NCBI GenBank assembly: GCA_963752045.1 | Contig: CAVVWN010000008.1 | Location: 868,001-932,000, forward strand | Length of the DNA stretch: 64,000 nt | DNA from: DATKDF01 sp963752045 | Lineage (GTDB): Bacteria; Acidobacteriota; Vicinamibacteria; Vicinamibacterales; SCN-69-37 | Direction: 5' to 3' | Shown here: piece by piece, positions 19,518-28,032 of the stretch | Layout of the letters: every line of letters starts with the position of its first letter | Numbering within the stretch: position 1 is the first letter of the stretch | Made by a program: the position numbers and the translations under genes | The notes under the pieces: model-generated | What the model saw: the letters and a program-made list of their open reading frames with translations, nothing else | What the model was told of the DNA's origin: nothing | Database searches by the model: none

Positions 19518-20429
19518 ATGGGTTCGGACATCCTCCTCGCGGTCGTCGCCGTCTTCGCGTCGGTCGCCTTCATCACCGGCGTGGCGGCTCAGTTCGCTCT
19601 GAGCCGCCGGGCTCCGGGCCGTCGCAGGCTCGAGCAGGCCAAGGTGACGGCGAGCGTGCTGTCGGCGAGCGCCTCGCTCACGGCCGACGACACCGCGGCG
19701 ATCAAGAAGCTGCAGACCTTCCTGCCGAAGTCTCCAAAGGAGATGACGCAGCTTCGCCGGCGGATGACCCGGGCCGGGTATCAGGGCGTGACGCCGATGG
19801 TCGTGTTCTCGGTCGCCCGCCTCGTGCTGCCGGTCCTGCTGGGGGTGCTGCCGCTGGTATTCCAGCCCTTCGGCCAGGCCTGGATGCTCATGGCCGCGCT
19901 GGCGGCACTGGGCTTCATGCTGCCGGGTTTCTGGGTGTCGCGTAAGACACGGGCGCGCCAGAAGGTGATCCAGAACGGGCTTCCCGACGCGCTCGACCTG
20001 CTCATCGTCTGTCTCGAAGCCGGCTCGAGCATCGATCAGGGAATCTCGAAGGTCGCCGACGAACTCTCGCTGGCGTACCCGGCGCTCGCCGAAGAGCTGC
20101 AGATGATCATCACCGAGACCCGGGCCGGCAAGCCGCGCCTCGAGGCCTTCAAGAACTTCGCGACGCGCACCGGCGTGGATGATGTCCGCGCGCTCGTGGC
20201 CATGCTCATCCAGACGGACCGGTTCGGCACGAGCGTTTCGCAGGCGCTGCGCACCCACGCCGAGGTATCCCGTACCAAGCGGCGACAGCGGGCCGAGGAG
20301 CGGGCCGCCAAGATCGGCGTGAAGCTGGTCTTCCCGCTCGTCTTTCTGCTGTTTCCGGCGCTGTTTGTCGTGTTGCTCGGACCGGCCGTGGTGAAGTTCA
20401 TCGCGTTTGGCCAGCAGCTCAACCAGTAG
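19518..20429 (+). CDS. tadC: TadC-like inner-membrane platform protein
   Basis: A 303-residue GspF/TadC-family protein with an N-terminal span (residues about 5-27) and a central pair of spans (about 95-140). The F domain has NGLPDALDLLIVCLEAGSSIDQG and TGVDDVRALVAMLIQTDRFGTSVSQAL, and a C-terminal span follows (LVFPLVFLLFPALFVVLLGP). It pairs with TadB to form the inner-membrane platform of the Tad pilus. A GC-rich hairpin follows the gene. Confidence 0.92.
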   Translation: MGSDILLAVVAVFASVAFITGVAAQFALSRRAPGRRRLEQAKVTASVLSASASLTADDTAAIKKLQTFLPKSPKEMTQLRRRMTRAGYQGVTPMVVFSVARLVLPVLLGVLPLVFQPFGQAWMLMAALAALGFMLPGFWVSRKTRARQKVIQNGLPDALDLLIVCLEAGSSIDQGISKVADELSLAYPALAEELQMIITETRAGKPRLEAFKNFATRTGVDDVRALVAMLIQTDRFGTSVSQALRTHAEVSRTKRRQRAEERAAKIGVKLVFPLVFLLFPALFVVLLGPAVVKFIAFGQQLNQ

Positions 20430-20431
20430 TA

Positions 20432-20457
20432 CCCCGGTGCGCGGTTTGCGCACGGGG
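20432..20457 (+). terminator. GC-rich hairpin after tadC (possible attenuator)
   Basis: CCCCGGTGCGC at 20432-20442 pairs with GCGCACGGGG at 20448-20457, with one bulged G and a 5-nt loop. No U-tract follows, so it may stabilise the upstream mRNA end or only partly terminate before the small gene that follows. Confidence 0.4.
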
Positions 20458-20495
20458 ACGAGCAAGACGAACCCAGCCTGGAGGAGAGTGAAGAG

Positions 20496-20591
20496 ATGGA
20501 CTCGACGACGATGATTCTGGCCGTGGTGGCGGGCGTGTTCCTGATTCTGTACATGATGAGACGCCGGCACCGGATGAACAAGGAAGACTAG
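20496..20591 (+). CDS. 31-residue single-span membrane peptide in the Tad locus
   Basis: ATG 20496 is preceded by GAGGAGAGTGAAG, an excellent ribosome site. It opens a 31-residue frame: short polar start, hydrophobic helix (TMILAVVAGVFLILYMM, residues 5-21), then a strongly basic tail (RRRHRM) and an acidic end. It ends 4 bp before the TPR lipoprotein gene. The positive-inside pattern predicts an N-out/C-in single-span protein. No family recognised. It may be a small accessory subunit of the pilus platform; that is inference from position and ribosome site alone. Confidence 0.65.
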   Translation: MDSTTMILAVVAGVFLILYMMRRRHRMNKED

Positions 20592-20595
20592 TCGC

Positions 20596-21595
20596 ATGCG
20601 TTGGCCACAACCGCCAGTCGGGTGGGTGGCCGTTGTCGTGACGGCCGGGGCGGCGTACGGGTGCGCCGCCCATCAGCCGTCGAACTCAGCCGTGATGGGC
20701 AGCCTCGTGCGGGGAGTCGACGGGCCCGGGGGCGTCGAGTGGCCGATGGCCGAGGGGGCCGAAACCACGGCGGCGGCACCCGTCGTGTCTGACGAGGTTG
20801 CTCGGGACCTTGCGGCCGGGCCGCGACCCAAGCACGAGGCCCGCGACGTTGACGTGGTTGAGGCGTTCGATCCCGGGCTCAAGGCCGCTCTGGCTGCGGC
20901 CGACGCCCGGCCGGACGCGTCGTTGCTGCTCGCGGTTGCCGAGGAATATCGCCGGCTGCGCGTGTTCGACCGGGCGCACAGCTACCTGGCACAGGCCATC
21001 CTGCTCGAGCCGGGCAATGCCGGCGCTCGCGACGCGATGGCCAGGCTGTGGCGCGACTGGGGCCTGCCAACCGTGGGCCTGCCCGAGGCGTATCGCGCCG
21101 TGGCCGCCGACCCCGGCTCGCCGGAGGCCCAGAATACGCTGGGGACGCTTGCTGTTCATGCTGGGGTACCCCGAGGCTGCGAGCGAACGATTCGAGCAGG
21201 CGATCACGCTGGGCGGGGAAACGGCATACGCGCGCAACAACCTGTGCCACGCGGCGTTGATGCGTGGGGACGAGCCTCGCGCAATGGCCGAATGCGGCAT
21301 GGCGCTCGTGATCGATCCGTCATTTGCCGCGGCCCGCAACAATCTTGGGCTGATCCACGCGGCGGCGGGCCGGTGGACCGAAGCCGCCGACGCGTTCCGC
21401 GCGGCGGCGGGCGACGAGGCGGTCGGGCAGTACAACCTGGGCGTGGCCTACGCGTCACGCGGCGAGTACGGATTGGCGGCCGATGCGTTCGAGGCCGCAG
21501 CGACGTTGCGGCCGGCGTTCGACCAGGCGAGGCAGCGCGCGCGTGAGGCGCGCCGGATGGCCGAGGGCCAGGGGCCCCCAGACAGGAAGCGATGA
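20596..21595 (+). CDS. tadD: TadD-like TPR lipoprotein, one frame break
   Basis: The N terminus is a lipoprotein signal (hydrophobic stretch then AAYGCAAH, Cys about residue 23). A disordered acidic/Ala-rich segment follows, then several TPR-like helical pairs (AHSYLAQAILLEPGNAGARDAMARL, ARNNLCHAALMRGDEPRAM, ARNNLGLIHAAAGRWTEAADAF, GQYNLGVAYASRGEYGLAADAF). The frame breaks near 21150, and both halves match the same repeat periodicity. TadD lipoproteins are needed for secretin function or localisation in Tad systems. The stop is one base before the next gene's ATG. Confidence 0.8.
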
Positions 21596-21596
21596 C

Positions 21597-22946
21597 ATGG
21601 TCGAAATAGAGTTCTTCAAGCGAGCGGAGCCCGATGCCGCGCCAACGCCCCAGGAGGGCCTGCTCCCGTCGCCCGGGACGCTCGCCGAGTCGGGGCTTCG
21701 GCTGGACATTGTCGTCCAGCTCGTGCTCAAGCACCTGCATTTTGCCGGCGAGTTGACCGGCATCGCGCTGTCCGATCGGCTGGGGCTCGCCTTCCCGATC
21801 ATCGAGCCCGCGCTCGACCAACTGAAAGCGCAGGCCCTTTGCGAGATCGTCGGCGGGACGAACCTCGGCCCGCCGTCCTACAAGTACCGCATCACGCACC
21901 TCGGGCGGGAGCGTGCCGCGCTGCTGCTCGAATCCAACAAGTACGCAGGCGTGGCGCCCGTGCCGGTCGACCAGTACAAGCGCTTCATGGATGCCTACAA
22001 GGCCTCCCACCCCGTTCGGGTGACGCGCAAGGAAGTGCGTGAGGCGTTCAAGCATCTCGTGCTGAGCGACCGCGTGCTCGACCAGGTGGGCCCGGCCGTC
22101 AACGGCGAACACTCCCTGTTCGTCTACGGTCCTCCCGGCAACGGCAAGACCGTGATCTCGCAGGCCATCCGCAACCTGATGACGGATGACTTCTGGGTGC
22201 CGTACGCGCTCGAGGTCGACGGGGCCATCATCCAGGTCTTCGACCCGGTCAATCACGATCCGCTGACCGAGCCGGACGTCTCGCTCATGCTCGAGGCGCC
22301 CCCGCGGCAGGATCGCCGCTGGATTCGGTGTCGCCGGCCGCTCGTCACCGTGGGTGGCGAGCTGACGCTCGACGCGCTCGAGCTGTCGTTCAATCCGGTC
22401 TCAGGCTATTACCGGGCGCCCGTGCAGCTTCTGGCCAACGGTGGCGTGCTCGTCATCGACGACTTCGGGCGTCAGCGTGAATCGCCGCACGCGCTGCTGA
22501 ACCGGTGGATTGCGCCACTCGAAAGCCGCGTGGATTACCTGCTGCTGCAGTCGGGCCAGAAGGTGGACCTCCCGTTCAACGTGCTCGTCGTGTTCGCCAC
22601 GAACCTCAAGCCGGCCGAGCTGGTCGACGAGGCCTTCCTGCGCCGGATTCACTACAAGGTCCTTGCCGAGAGCCCGACGACCGACGACTACCGGCAGATC
22701 TTCGAGAACTACTGCCGCGCCAAGGAGATCCCGTACGACTCGTCCATCGTCGACTACCTGCTGACGAACGTGTACCCGGCGCGCAATATCCCGCTGCGCG
22801 GCTGCCATCCCCGCGACCTGATCGATCAGGCGCTCTCGCTGGCCCGGTACCTCGAGCAGCCACGACGTCTGACCACCCATCTGCTGGAGGCTGCGTGCGA
22901 CACGTACTTCGTCGACGAGACGCAGGGCGTCAGCACCGTGGCTTAG
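21597..22946 (+). CDS. AAA+ ATPase with N-terminal winged-helix-like domain, Tad-linked
   Basis: A 449-residue protein. Residues about 20-110 look like a winged-helix domain (LVLKHLHFAGELTGIALSDRLGL...LCEIVGG). Next comes an AAA+ module with Walker A FVYGPPGNGKTVIS, Walker B GGVLVIDDFGRQ, sensor-1 VVFATNLKPAELVDEAFLRR, and a C-terminal lid with PARNIPLRGCHPRDLIDQAL. The DEAFLRRI arginines resemble MoxR/RuvB-like ATPases. It sits one base after the TPR gene and overlaps the double-VWA gene by 52 bp, so a MoxR-VWA-like functional pair is a reasonable inference. Not a standard Tad component. Confidence 0.8.
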   Translation: MVEIEFFKRAEPDAAPTPQEGLLPSPGTLAESGLRLDIVVQLVLKHLHFAGELTGIALSDRLGLAFPIIEPALDQLKAQALCEIVGGTNLGPPSYKYRITHLGRERAALLLESNKYAGVAPVPVDQYKRFMDAYKASHPVRVTRKEVREAFKHLVLSDRVLDQVGPAVNGEHSLFVYGPPGNGKTVISQAIRNLMTDDFWVPYALEVDGAIIQVFDPVNHDPLTEPDVSLMLEAPPRQDRRWIRCRRPLVTVGGELTLDALELSFNPVSGYYRAPVQLLANGGVLVIDDFGRQRESPHALLNRWIAPLESRVDYLLLQSGQKVDLPFNVLVVFATNLKPAELVDEAFLRRIHYKVLAESPTTDDYRQIFENYCRAKEIPYDSSIVDYLLTNVYPARNIPLRGCHPRDLIDQALSLARYLEQPRRLTTHLLEAACDTYFVDETQGVSTVA

Positions 22947-24904
22947 CCGCGGCCGTCGTGGCCGCGGCGATAGCGGCCGGCTCGCTCGTCCTCGCTGACG
23001 CGCAGCGGGGCGGTGAGCCGCCCCTGTCGGTGGCGATCACCTCGCCGCTCGGCCGCACCGGCCTCGCGGGACCCATTCGAATCGTCGCGCGCGTGACGGC
23101 GAAGCCAGGCGCCGAGCTCAGTCTGGTGCGGTTCTATGTGGACGGGCAGCCCGTGGGCGACGACAGCGACGGTCCGCCGTATGCCGTCGAATGGACCGAC
23201 GACAATCCGTTCGTGCCTCGCGAGATCGTCGTGGACGTGCAGGACATGTCCGGCAACTCTGCGCGGGACTCGGTCAATCTCCGGCCCCTCGAAGTGATCG
23301 ACGAAGCGCACGTCTCGAGCGTGCTCCTGGAGCCGGCGGTGCTCGACAAGGAAGGGCATCCGGTCAACGGGCTGCAGCTATCCGATTTCCAGGTCTACGA
23401 AGACGGCGTCCCCCAGGCGATCGACTCGGCCGGGCCGGAGATCGTGCCGGCCACGTTCACGCTGCTCATCGACAGCAGCCAGAGCATGGCGCGCCGGATG
23501 GACTTCGTGCGACAGGCGGCCAGCAAACTGCCCGACCTCATCCGGCCGGACGACGCCGTGCTCGTCGCACCGTTCTCGCGGTCCGTGGGCGTCGTCACCG
23601 GGCCCACGAAGGACCACGGCACGATCTCCGATGCCATTGCCGAAATCCGATCGTCGGGCGGGACCGCCATCCTCGACAGCCTGGAGGAAATCGCCACCCA
23701 GCTCAGTCCCCTGCAGGGCCGTCAGGCGATCGTGCTGATTACCGACGGGTACGACGAGCACAGCGAGTCCGAGTTCGCTCGGACGGTGGAGGCCCTCAAG
23801 GCCACCAAGGCGACCGTCTACGTCATTGGCGTTGGCGGCGTTGCCGGCATTTCCCTGGACGGCGAGCGATTGCTCCGCCAGCTCGCGAAGGAGACGGGTG
23901 GCCGCGCGTTCTTCCCGGCGCGGGAGACTCAGCTTGCGGACGTGCACGCGCTCATCACGGCGGACGTGCAGTACCGGTATCTCCTGAGCTACACGCCCTC
24001 CAATCAGCGGCTCGACGGCACGTGGCGGTCGATTGAGGTCACGACAGCCGATCCGACGCAGACCGTCAGGTTCCGTCCCGGGTACTTCGCGCCGGCACCT
24101 CCGCCGATCGTGCCGCAGATCGAGCTCACGATCCGGGACATGAACAGACAGTTCGTGGACGTGAGCGCCGATGACCTCGTCGTGGTCGAGGACGGCGTCG
24201 AGCAGAAGATCGAGGCCTTTCAGGAGGCCCTCGCCCCGGTGCGCATCGCGCTCCTGCTCGATGCGAGCGGCAGCATGAGGCGAGCCGTGGAAGGTGTGCG
24301 TGAAGCGGCGCGCATGTTCGTGTCGTCGCTGCCGAAGCAGGATCGGCTGGCGGTGATGCTCTTTGCGGACAAGGCCGAGTTCGAACACGACATCACCGGC
24401 ATCCGGGAGTGGACGTACGAAGCGATCGATCAGTATCAGGCCAATGGCGGAACGGCGCTGTACGACGCGCTGTTTGGTGGCCTCGAGCGGCTGCGACGCG
24501 AGGAGGGCCGCCGCGCGGTCGTGCTCCTGAGCGACGGCCGTGACGAAGACAATCCGGGCACCGGGCCGGGCAGCACCCACTCGTACGACGACGTCCTGGC
24601 GTCGCTCACCGGGTCGGAGGCCCTCGTGTTCGCCATCGGGATGGGGCCGAACGTCGATCGCGAGAAGCTCCAGGAACTGGCCGACAAGTCCGGCGGGGAA
24701 GCCTACTTCCCCGAATCCGTGGAGTCGCTGGCGGGCGAGTATCGCCGTATTCTCGAGAACCTGCGCCGCAGGTTCGTGCTTACGTATACCTCCACCAACT
24801 CCAAGCACGACGGGGCCTGGCGTACGGTCGAGATCCGGTCGACGCGCCCCGGCCTGGTGGTCGAGAGCCGCGGCGGGTACTTCGCGCCGGCTGACGACAA
24901 GTAG
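22895..24904 (+). CDS. Exported protein with two VWFA-related domains
   Basis: GTG 22895, just after CTGGAGG, opens a basic N terminus followed by a hydrophobic signal (AAAVVAAAIAAGSLVLADAQ); a shorter start at GTG 22958 is possible. An Ig-like region (residues about 45-130) is followed by two tandem VWA domains of the acidobacterial VWFA-related kind. Each begins with an EDGVPQ/EDGVEQ segment and a MIDAS-like start (LLIDSSQSM and LLLDASGSM) and ends with YLLSYTPSN / FVLTYTSTN and GYFAP. Such proteins are surface or periplasmic binding proteins. It overlaps the AAA+ gene, suggesting co-expression at the end of the pilus operon. Confidence 0.88.
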   Translation: MRHVLRRRDAGRQHRGLAAAVVAAAIAAGSLVLADAQRGGEPPLSVAITSPLGRTGLAGPIRIVARVTAKPGAELSLVRFYVDGQPVGDDSDGPPYAVEWTDDNPFVPREIVVDVQDMSGNSARDSVNLRPLEVIDEAHVSSVLLEPAVLDKEGHPVNGLQLSDFQVYEDGVPQAIDSAGPEIVPATFTLLIDSSQSMARRMDFVRQAASKLPDLIRPDDAVLVAPFSRSVGVVTGPTKDHGTISDAIAEIRSSGGTAILDSLEEIATQLSPLQGRQAIVLITDGYDEHSESEFARTVEALKATKATVYVIGVGGVAGISLDGERLLRQLAKETGGRAFFPARETQLADVHALITADVQYRYLLSYTPSNQRLDGTWRSIEVTTADPTQTVRFRPGYFAPAPPPIVPQIELTIRDMNRQFVDVSADDLVVVEDGVEQKIEAFQEALAPVRIALLLDASGSMRRAVEGVREAARMFVSSLPKQDRLAVMLFADKAEFEHDITGIREWTYEAIDQYQANGGTALYDALFGGLERLRREEGRRAVVLLSDGRDEDNPGTGPGSTHSYDDVLASLTGSEALVFAIGMGPNVDREKLQELADKSGGEAYFPESVESLAGEYRRILENLRRRFVLTYTSTNSKHDGAWRTVEIRSTRPGLVVESRGGYFAPADDK

Positions 24905-24909
24905 GGCGT

Positions 24910-26274
24910 GTGCTCCGACGGGCAGCACCCTGGGTCCTGCTGCTCGCGCTCGCGCTGCGGCTCCCCGGACTCTGGACCGACTTCTGGCTCGACGAGATAT
25001 GGGCGCTCCGGAACGTCGGCACCCTGAACTCGGCCCTCGGCGTCTTCACGAGCATCCATCACGACAGCAACCACTGGCTCGTCAGCCTCTGGATGTACGT
25101 CGTCGGCCAGGACGCCGCGTTTTGGTTGTACCGACTACCGTCCCTGCTCGCCGGGCTTGCAACGGTCATCGTGGCGGGCCGGCTCGCGGATGCGGAACGT
25201 GCAGGCAGCTCTCTTGTGATGCTGCTCGTCGCTGTCAGTTTTCCGCTTGGTTTCTATGCGACCGAGGCCCGAGGATACGCGGTGGCCGCCTCGGCTGGCC
25301 TTGCGGCTTTCCTGTGTCTCCTACGGTGGCTCGAGACGCGCGAGCGGCGTTGGCTCGTGGCGCACTGGTGCGCGGCCAGCGCGGGTCTGCTGGCGCATCT
25401 CAGTTTCGTGGCTGTTCTCGGCGCCGAAACAGTATTCCTGGTCGTCGTCGCATCAGGCGACCGCCGAGTCGTGTGGTCCCTGCTGCAGCCGCTTGTGGGT
25501 CCGGTCGTTGTGTTCGTGCTCCTCTTCGCGTTCGACCTGCGGCACCTGCAACTCGGGGGCGGCCCGCCGCTCGACGCGTTGCGCCTGCTCGCTGACGTGG
25601 GCTCGCTCGCTCTGGGCGGTCCGGTGGACTCGCCTGCGGCGCCCGTGGTGGCGGTTGGCGCGTCGGCCGGTGTGCTTCTGGCGATTGGCAGCCTGGCGCG
25701 GCCTGCTCGGGGAACCCCGGCAGCGCCCGGCTTCGCTCGTCTCACATGGGTGTTCTACGCCGCGATCTTCGTCGTGCCCGCCGTCGGCGCCCTGGTGCTC
25801 AGACCGCCGTTCTTGTTCCCACGGTATTTCCTCGTGAGCCTGGCATTCGTTCCCGTCGTGCTGGTCCTCGGCTTGAAGCGGCTGCCAGGTCTGTATCGGC
25901 CCGCGCTCGTGGCGGTCTGGCTCGCGCTGAACGGCTGGTCCTGGGTGGGCTTCGCACAGGCCGGCCGGGGTCACTATGCGGAGGCCGTGGCTGATATGGT
26001 GGCTGCCGAGACCGGCGCGGTTACGGTCTCGAGCGACCACGACTTCAGGAATTCGACCATTCTGGACTTCTATCGCGACCGCGCAGGGCTATCGGCCGCC
26101 GACTTCTCCCACGTCGAGTCCGGGGGCCAGTTCTTCATCGTCAGCGAGCGAGGTGCCGGTGCGCCTGACTCCTGCGCCGATTGTGCGCTGCTCGGCGACT
26201 ATCAGTCGGTCCCACTCTCCGGCACGCCCTGGCGCGTCTACCGGCGGAGCAAGCAGGTGCGAGATCAGCGATAG
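24910..26274 (+). CDS. GT-C membrane glycosyltransferase-like protein (GT39/ArnT-like)
   Basis: A 454-residue polytopic protein with about ten hydrophobic segments. The first periplasmic loop holds TDFWLDEIWALRNV, whose DE pair is the catalytic acid motif of ArnT/GT39-like enzymes, followed by HHDSNHWLVSLWMYVV. The membrane part is followed by a small soluble C-terminal region (DHDFRNSTILDFYRDR). It would transfer a sugar from a polyprenyl-phosphate donor in the periplasm; acceptor unknown. It starts at GTG 24910, 5 bp after the VWA gene, and ends overlapping the convergent FkbM gene by 10 bp. Confidence 0.78.
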   Translation: MLRRAAPWVLLLALALRLPGLWTDFWLDEIWALRNVGTLNSALGVFTSIHHDSNHWLVSLWMYVVGQDAAFWLYRLPSLLAGLATVIVAGRLADAERAGSSLVMLLVAVSFPLGFYATEARGYAVAASAGLAAFLCLLRWLETRERRWLVAHWCAASAGLLAHLSFVAVLGAETVFLVVVASGDRRVVWSLLQPLVGPVVVFVLLFAFDLRHLQLGGGPPLDALRLLADVGSLALGGPVDSPAAPVVAVGASAGVLLAIGSLARPARGTPAAPGFARLTWVFYAAIFVVPAVGALVLRPPFLFPRYFLVSLAFVPVVLVLGLKRLPGLYRPALVAVWLALNGWSWVGFAQAGRGHYAEAVADMVAAETGAVTVSSDHDFRNSTILDFYRDRAGLSAADFSHVESGGQFFIVSERGAGAPDSCADCALLGDYQSVPLSGTPWRVYRRSKQVRDQR

Positions 26275-27068
26275 GCGGGCGATGTCGCATTTCGGTCGCC
26301 CGCCGATTTCAAGGGAGTGAAGTACAGGTTCCAGACGTCGGCTCGCAGGTACCGGCCGACCACGATGTAGCCATGCCTGGCGAAGTAGTCGAGCAGGTCC
26401 TGCCTGACTTCTTGATGGGCCTCGATGCAGACAAGTTCGGGGCGAAATCGCTCGATGTCGAATCCGGCCAGCGCCTTTGGCTCCCAGAGTTCGATGTCCA
26501 TGTTGAGGAAGTCGATGCGATCAACGCCCTCGGCCGCGAGCAGGTCATTGAGGGTGATCGTGGGGACCTCGCGGCTCTGAAGTGCCTCACCAGTCCGCTC
26601 GGTGAACTCGGCGACTCCTGACGAGACTCGGTGGTCGCTTTCCACGCTGTAGAGCCGGGCGCGCTCGTCCGAGACGTCCGACACGAAGAACGGCCGAAAA
26701 CGCGTTCGAGGCCGATGGCGTTCGTAGTCAGCTGCAAACTCCACCAGCGGTTCGACGGCGATGCCTTCCCAGCCGAGCTCGACTTCAAGGTAATAGGTGT
26801 TGCTGAAGGTCCTGTAGTGGTTCGCACCGACGTCCAGGAAGAAACCGCCCTGACGGTCGTCGAAGAAGTCACGAATCAGCCATTCTTCCGGCCACTGCGA
26901 GTTGCGTGCCGGGCCGTAGGCGTCCCGGAACGGAGTCAACTCCGGCAGTTGGCGCTCCCAGGACGTCGGCTGCGCCACGCCCTGAGCGACCAGACCAACC
27001 ATGGCTGCGAGGAGAGCGATCAGCACTACCTCGGTCACGTCGAAGCGGGGCGTGCGTTTCGTGGGCAC
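26265..27068 (-). CDS. Membrane-anchored FkbM-family methyltransferase (copy B)
   Basis: GTG 27068 is preceded by GGAGGAG at 5-6 nt. It gives a 267-residue protein with one N-terminal span (about residues 10-30). The methyltransferase domain has GGFFLDVGANHYRTFSNTYYLE (SAM motif I), GWEGIAVEPL (motif II acidic residue), PTITLNDLLAAEGVDRIDFLNMDIE and a C-terminal YLRADVWNLYFTP. FkbM enzymes O-methylate hydroxyls of sugars and polyketides. The anchor suggests action on a membrane-linked glycan at the cytoplasmic face or outside. It is a tandem paralogue of the gene just upstream. Confidence 0.87.
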   Translation of the reverse strand: MPTKRTPRFDVTEVVLIALLAAMVGLVAQGVAQPTSWERQLPELTPFRDAYGPARNSQWPEEWLIRDFFDDRQGGFFLDVGANHYRTFSNTYYLEVELGWEGIAVEPLVEFAADYERHRPRTRFRPFFVSDVSDERARLYSVESDHRVSSGVAEFTERTGEALQSREVPTITLNDLLAAEGVDRIDFLNMDIELWEPKALAGFDIERFRPELVCIEAHQEVRQDLLDYFARHGYIVVGRYLRADVWNLYFTPLKSAGDRNATSPAYR

Positions 27069-27102
27069 TGGGGCTCCTCCTTGAGCCGGTTGGCCGACGT
27101 GC

Positions 27103-27897
27103 TCAGAGGCTGTCCGGCGGCGCGAAGTAAAGGTTCCAGATGTCGGCGCGGAGGTACTTCCCGACGACAACGTAGTTGTGCCGGTTGAAGTAGTCGAGAA
27201 TCGCCTGTCGGACCTGCCAGGTTGCCTCAATACAGACGAGAGCCGGGCGAAATCGCTCGATGTCGAATCCGGCCAGGGCCTTCGGCTCCCACAGCTCGAT
27301 GTCCATCGACAGGAAGTCGATGCGCTCGACGCCCTCGGCAGCCAGCAGGTCGTTCAACGTGATCGTCGAGACGTCGCGGCTTTCCAGAGCGTCGTCGGGC
27401 GCGAGCTCTTCGCCGGCCTTGGCGGTGAACTCCTCAACACCGGAAGAGACGAGTGGCGCGTTCTTGAGGCTGTACAGCCGCGCCTGCTGGTCGGAGACGT
27501 CCGACACAAAGAACGGTCGAAATCGCGTGCGTGGCCGGAAGCGGGCGTAGTCGGGTCCGAACTCCTCCATGGGCTCGACCGCGATGCCCTCCCAGCCAAG
27601 CTCGACTTCGAGATAGTAGGTGTTGCTGTGTGTCCTGTAGTGGTTGGCGCCGACATCCACGAAGAACCCGCCCCGCCGGTCCCGGAAGAAGTCCCGGATG
27701 ATCCACTCCTCGGTGTGATGGGAGTTCCTGTCCGGGCCGTACGCGTCCCTCAACGCTTCGGCCTCCGGAATCAGGTGGCGCTCGTCGAGGAGGCGTGGGA
27801 CAGCCAGGGCCGCCCCGACGACGCCGAGCGCGGCACCGAGCAGGCCGATGAGCCCAACCTCAACCGGACCGAAGCCGCCGGACCTTCGACCAGACAT
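27103..27897 (-). CDS. Membrane-anchored FkbM-family methyltransferase (copy A)
   Basis: ATG 27897 opens a 264-residue protein with an N-terminal span (about residues 13-33) and an FkbM domain nearly colinear with the downstream copy. Shared elements include ALRDAYGPDRNS, EEWIIRDFFRDRRGGFFVDVGANHYRT, FRPFFVSDVSD, TITLNDLLAAEGVERIDFLSMDIELWEPKAL and YLRADIWNLYF. The two copies are about two thirds identical by eye, most divergent at the N terminus and in the VSSGV region, which indicates an old tandem duplication. A 34-bp gap separates them. The divergent BNR gene begins 135 bp away. Confidence 0.87.
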   Translation of the reverse strand: MSGRRSGGFGPVEVGLIGLLGAALGVVGAALAVPRLLDERHLIPEAEALRDAYGPDRNSHHTEEWIIRDFFRDRRGGFFVDVGANHYRTHSNTYYLEVELGWEGIAVEPMEEFGPDYARFRPRTRFRPFFVSDVSDQQARLYSLKNAPLVSSGVEEFTAKAGEELAPDDALESRDVSTITLNDLLAAEGVERIDFLSMDIELWEPKALAGFDIERFRPALVCIEATWQVRQAILDYFNRHNYVVVGKYLRADIWNLYFAPPDSL

Positions 27898-28032
27898 CTG
27901 CCTTGTTATCGGACGGTTCGGCGGGCCCCTTGAGCGGCGTCCGAAACGCCCCCCCGGCCCGCGCCGTATTGCCACCGGGGGCTCTGTCTGCCAGAATCGC
28001 CCCCGCAAGAGGCCTTTCCTGGAGATGGATCA

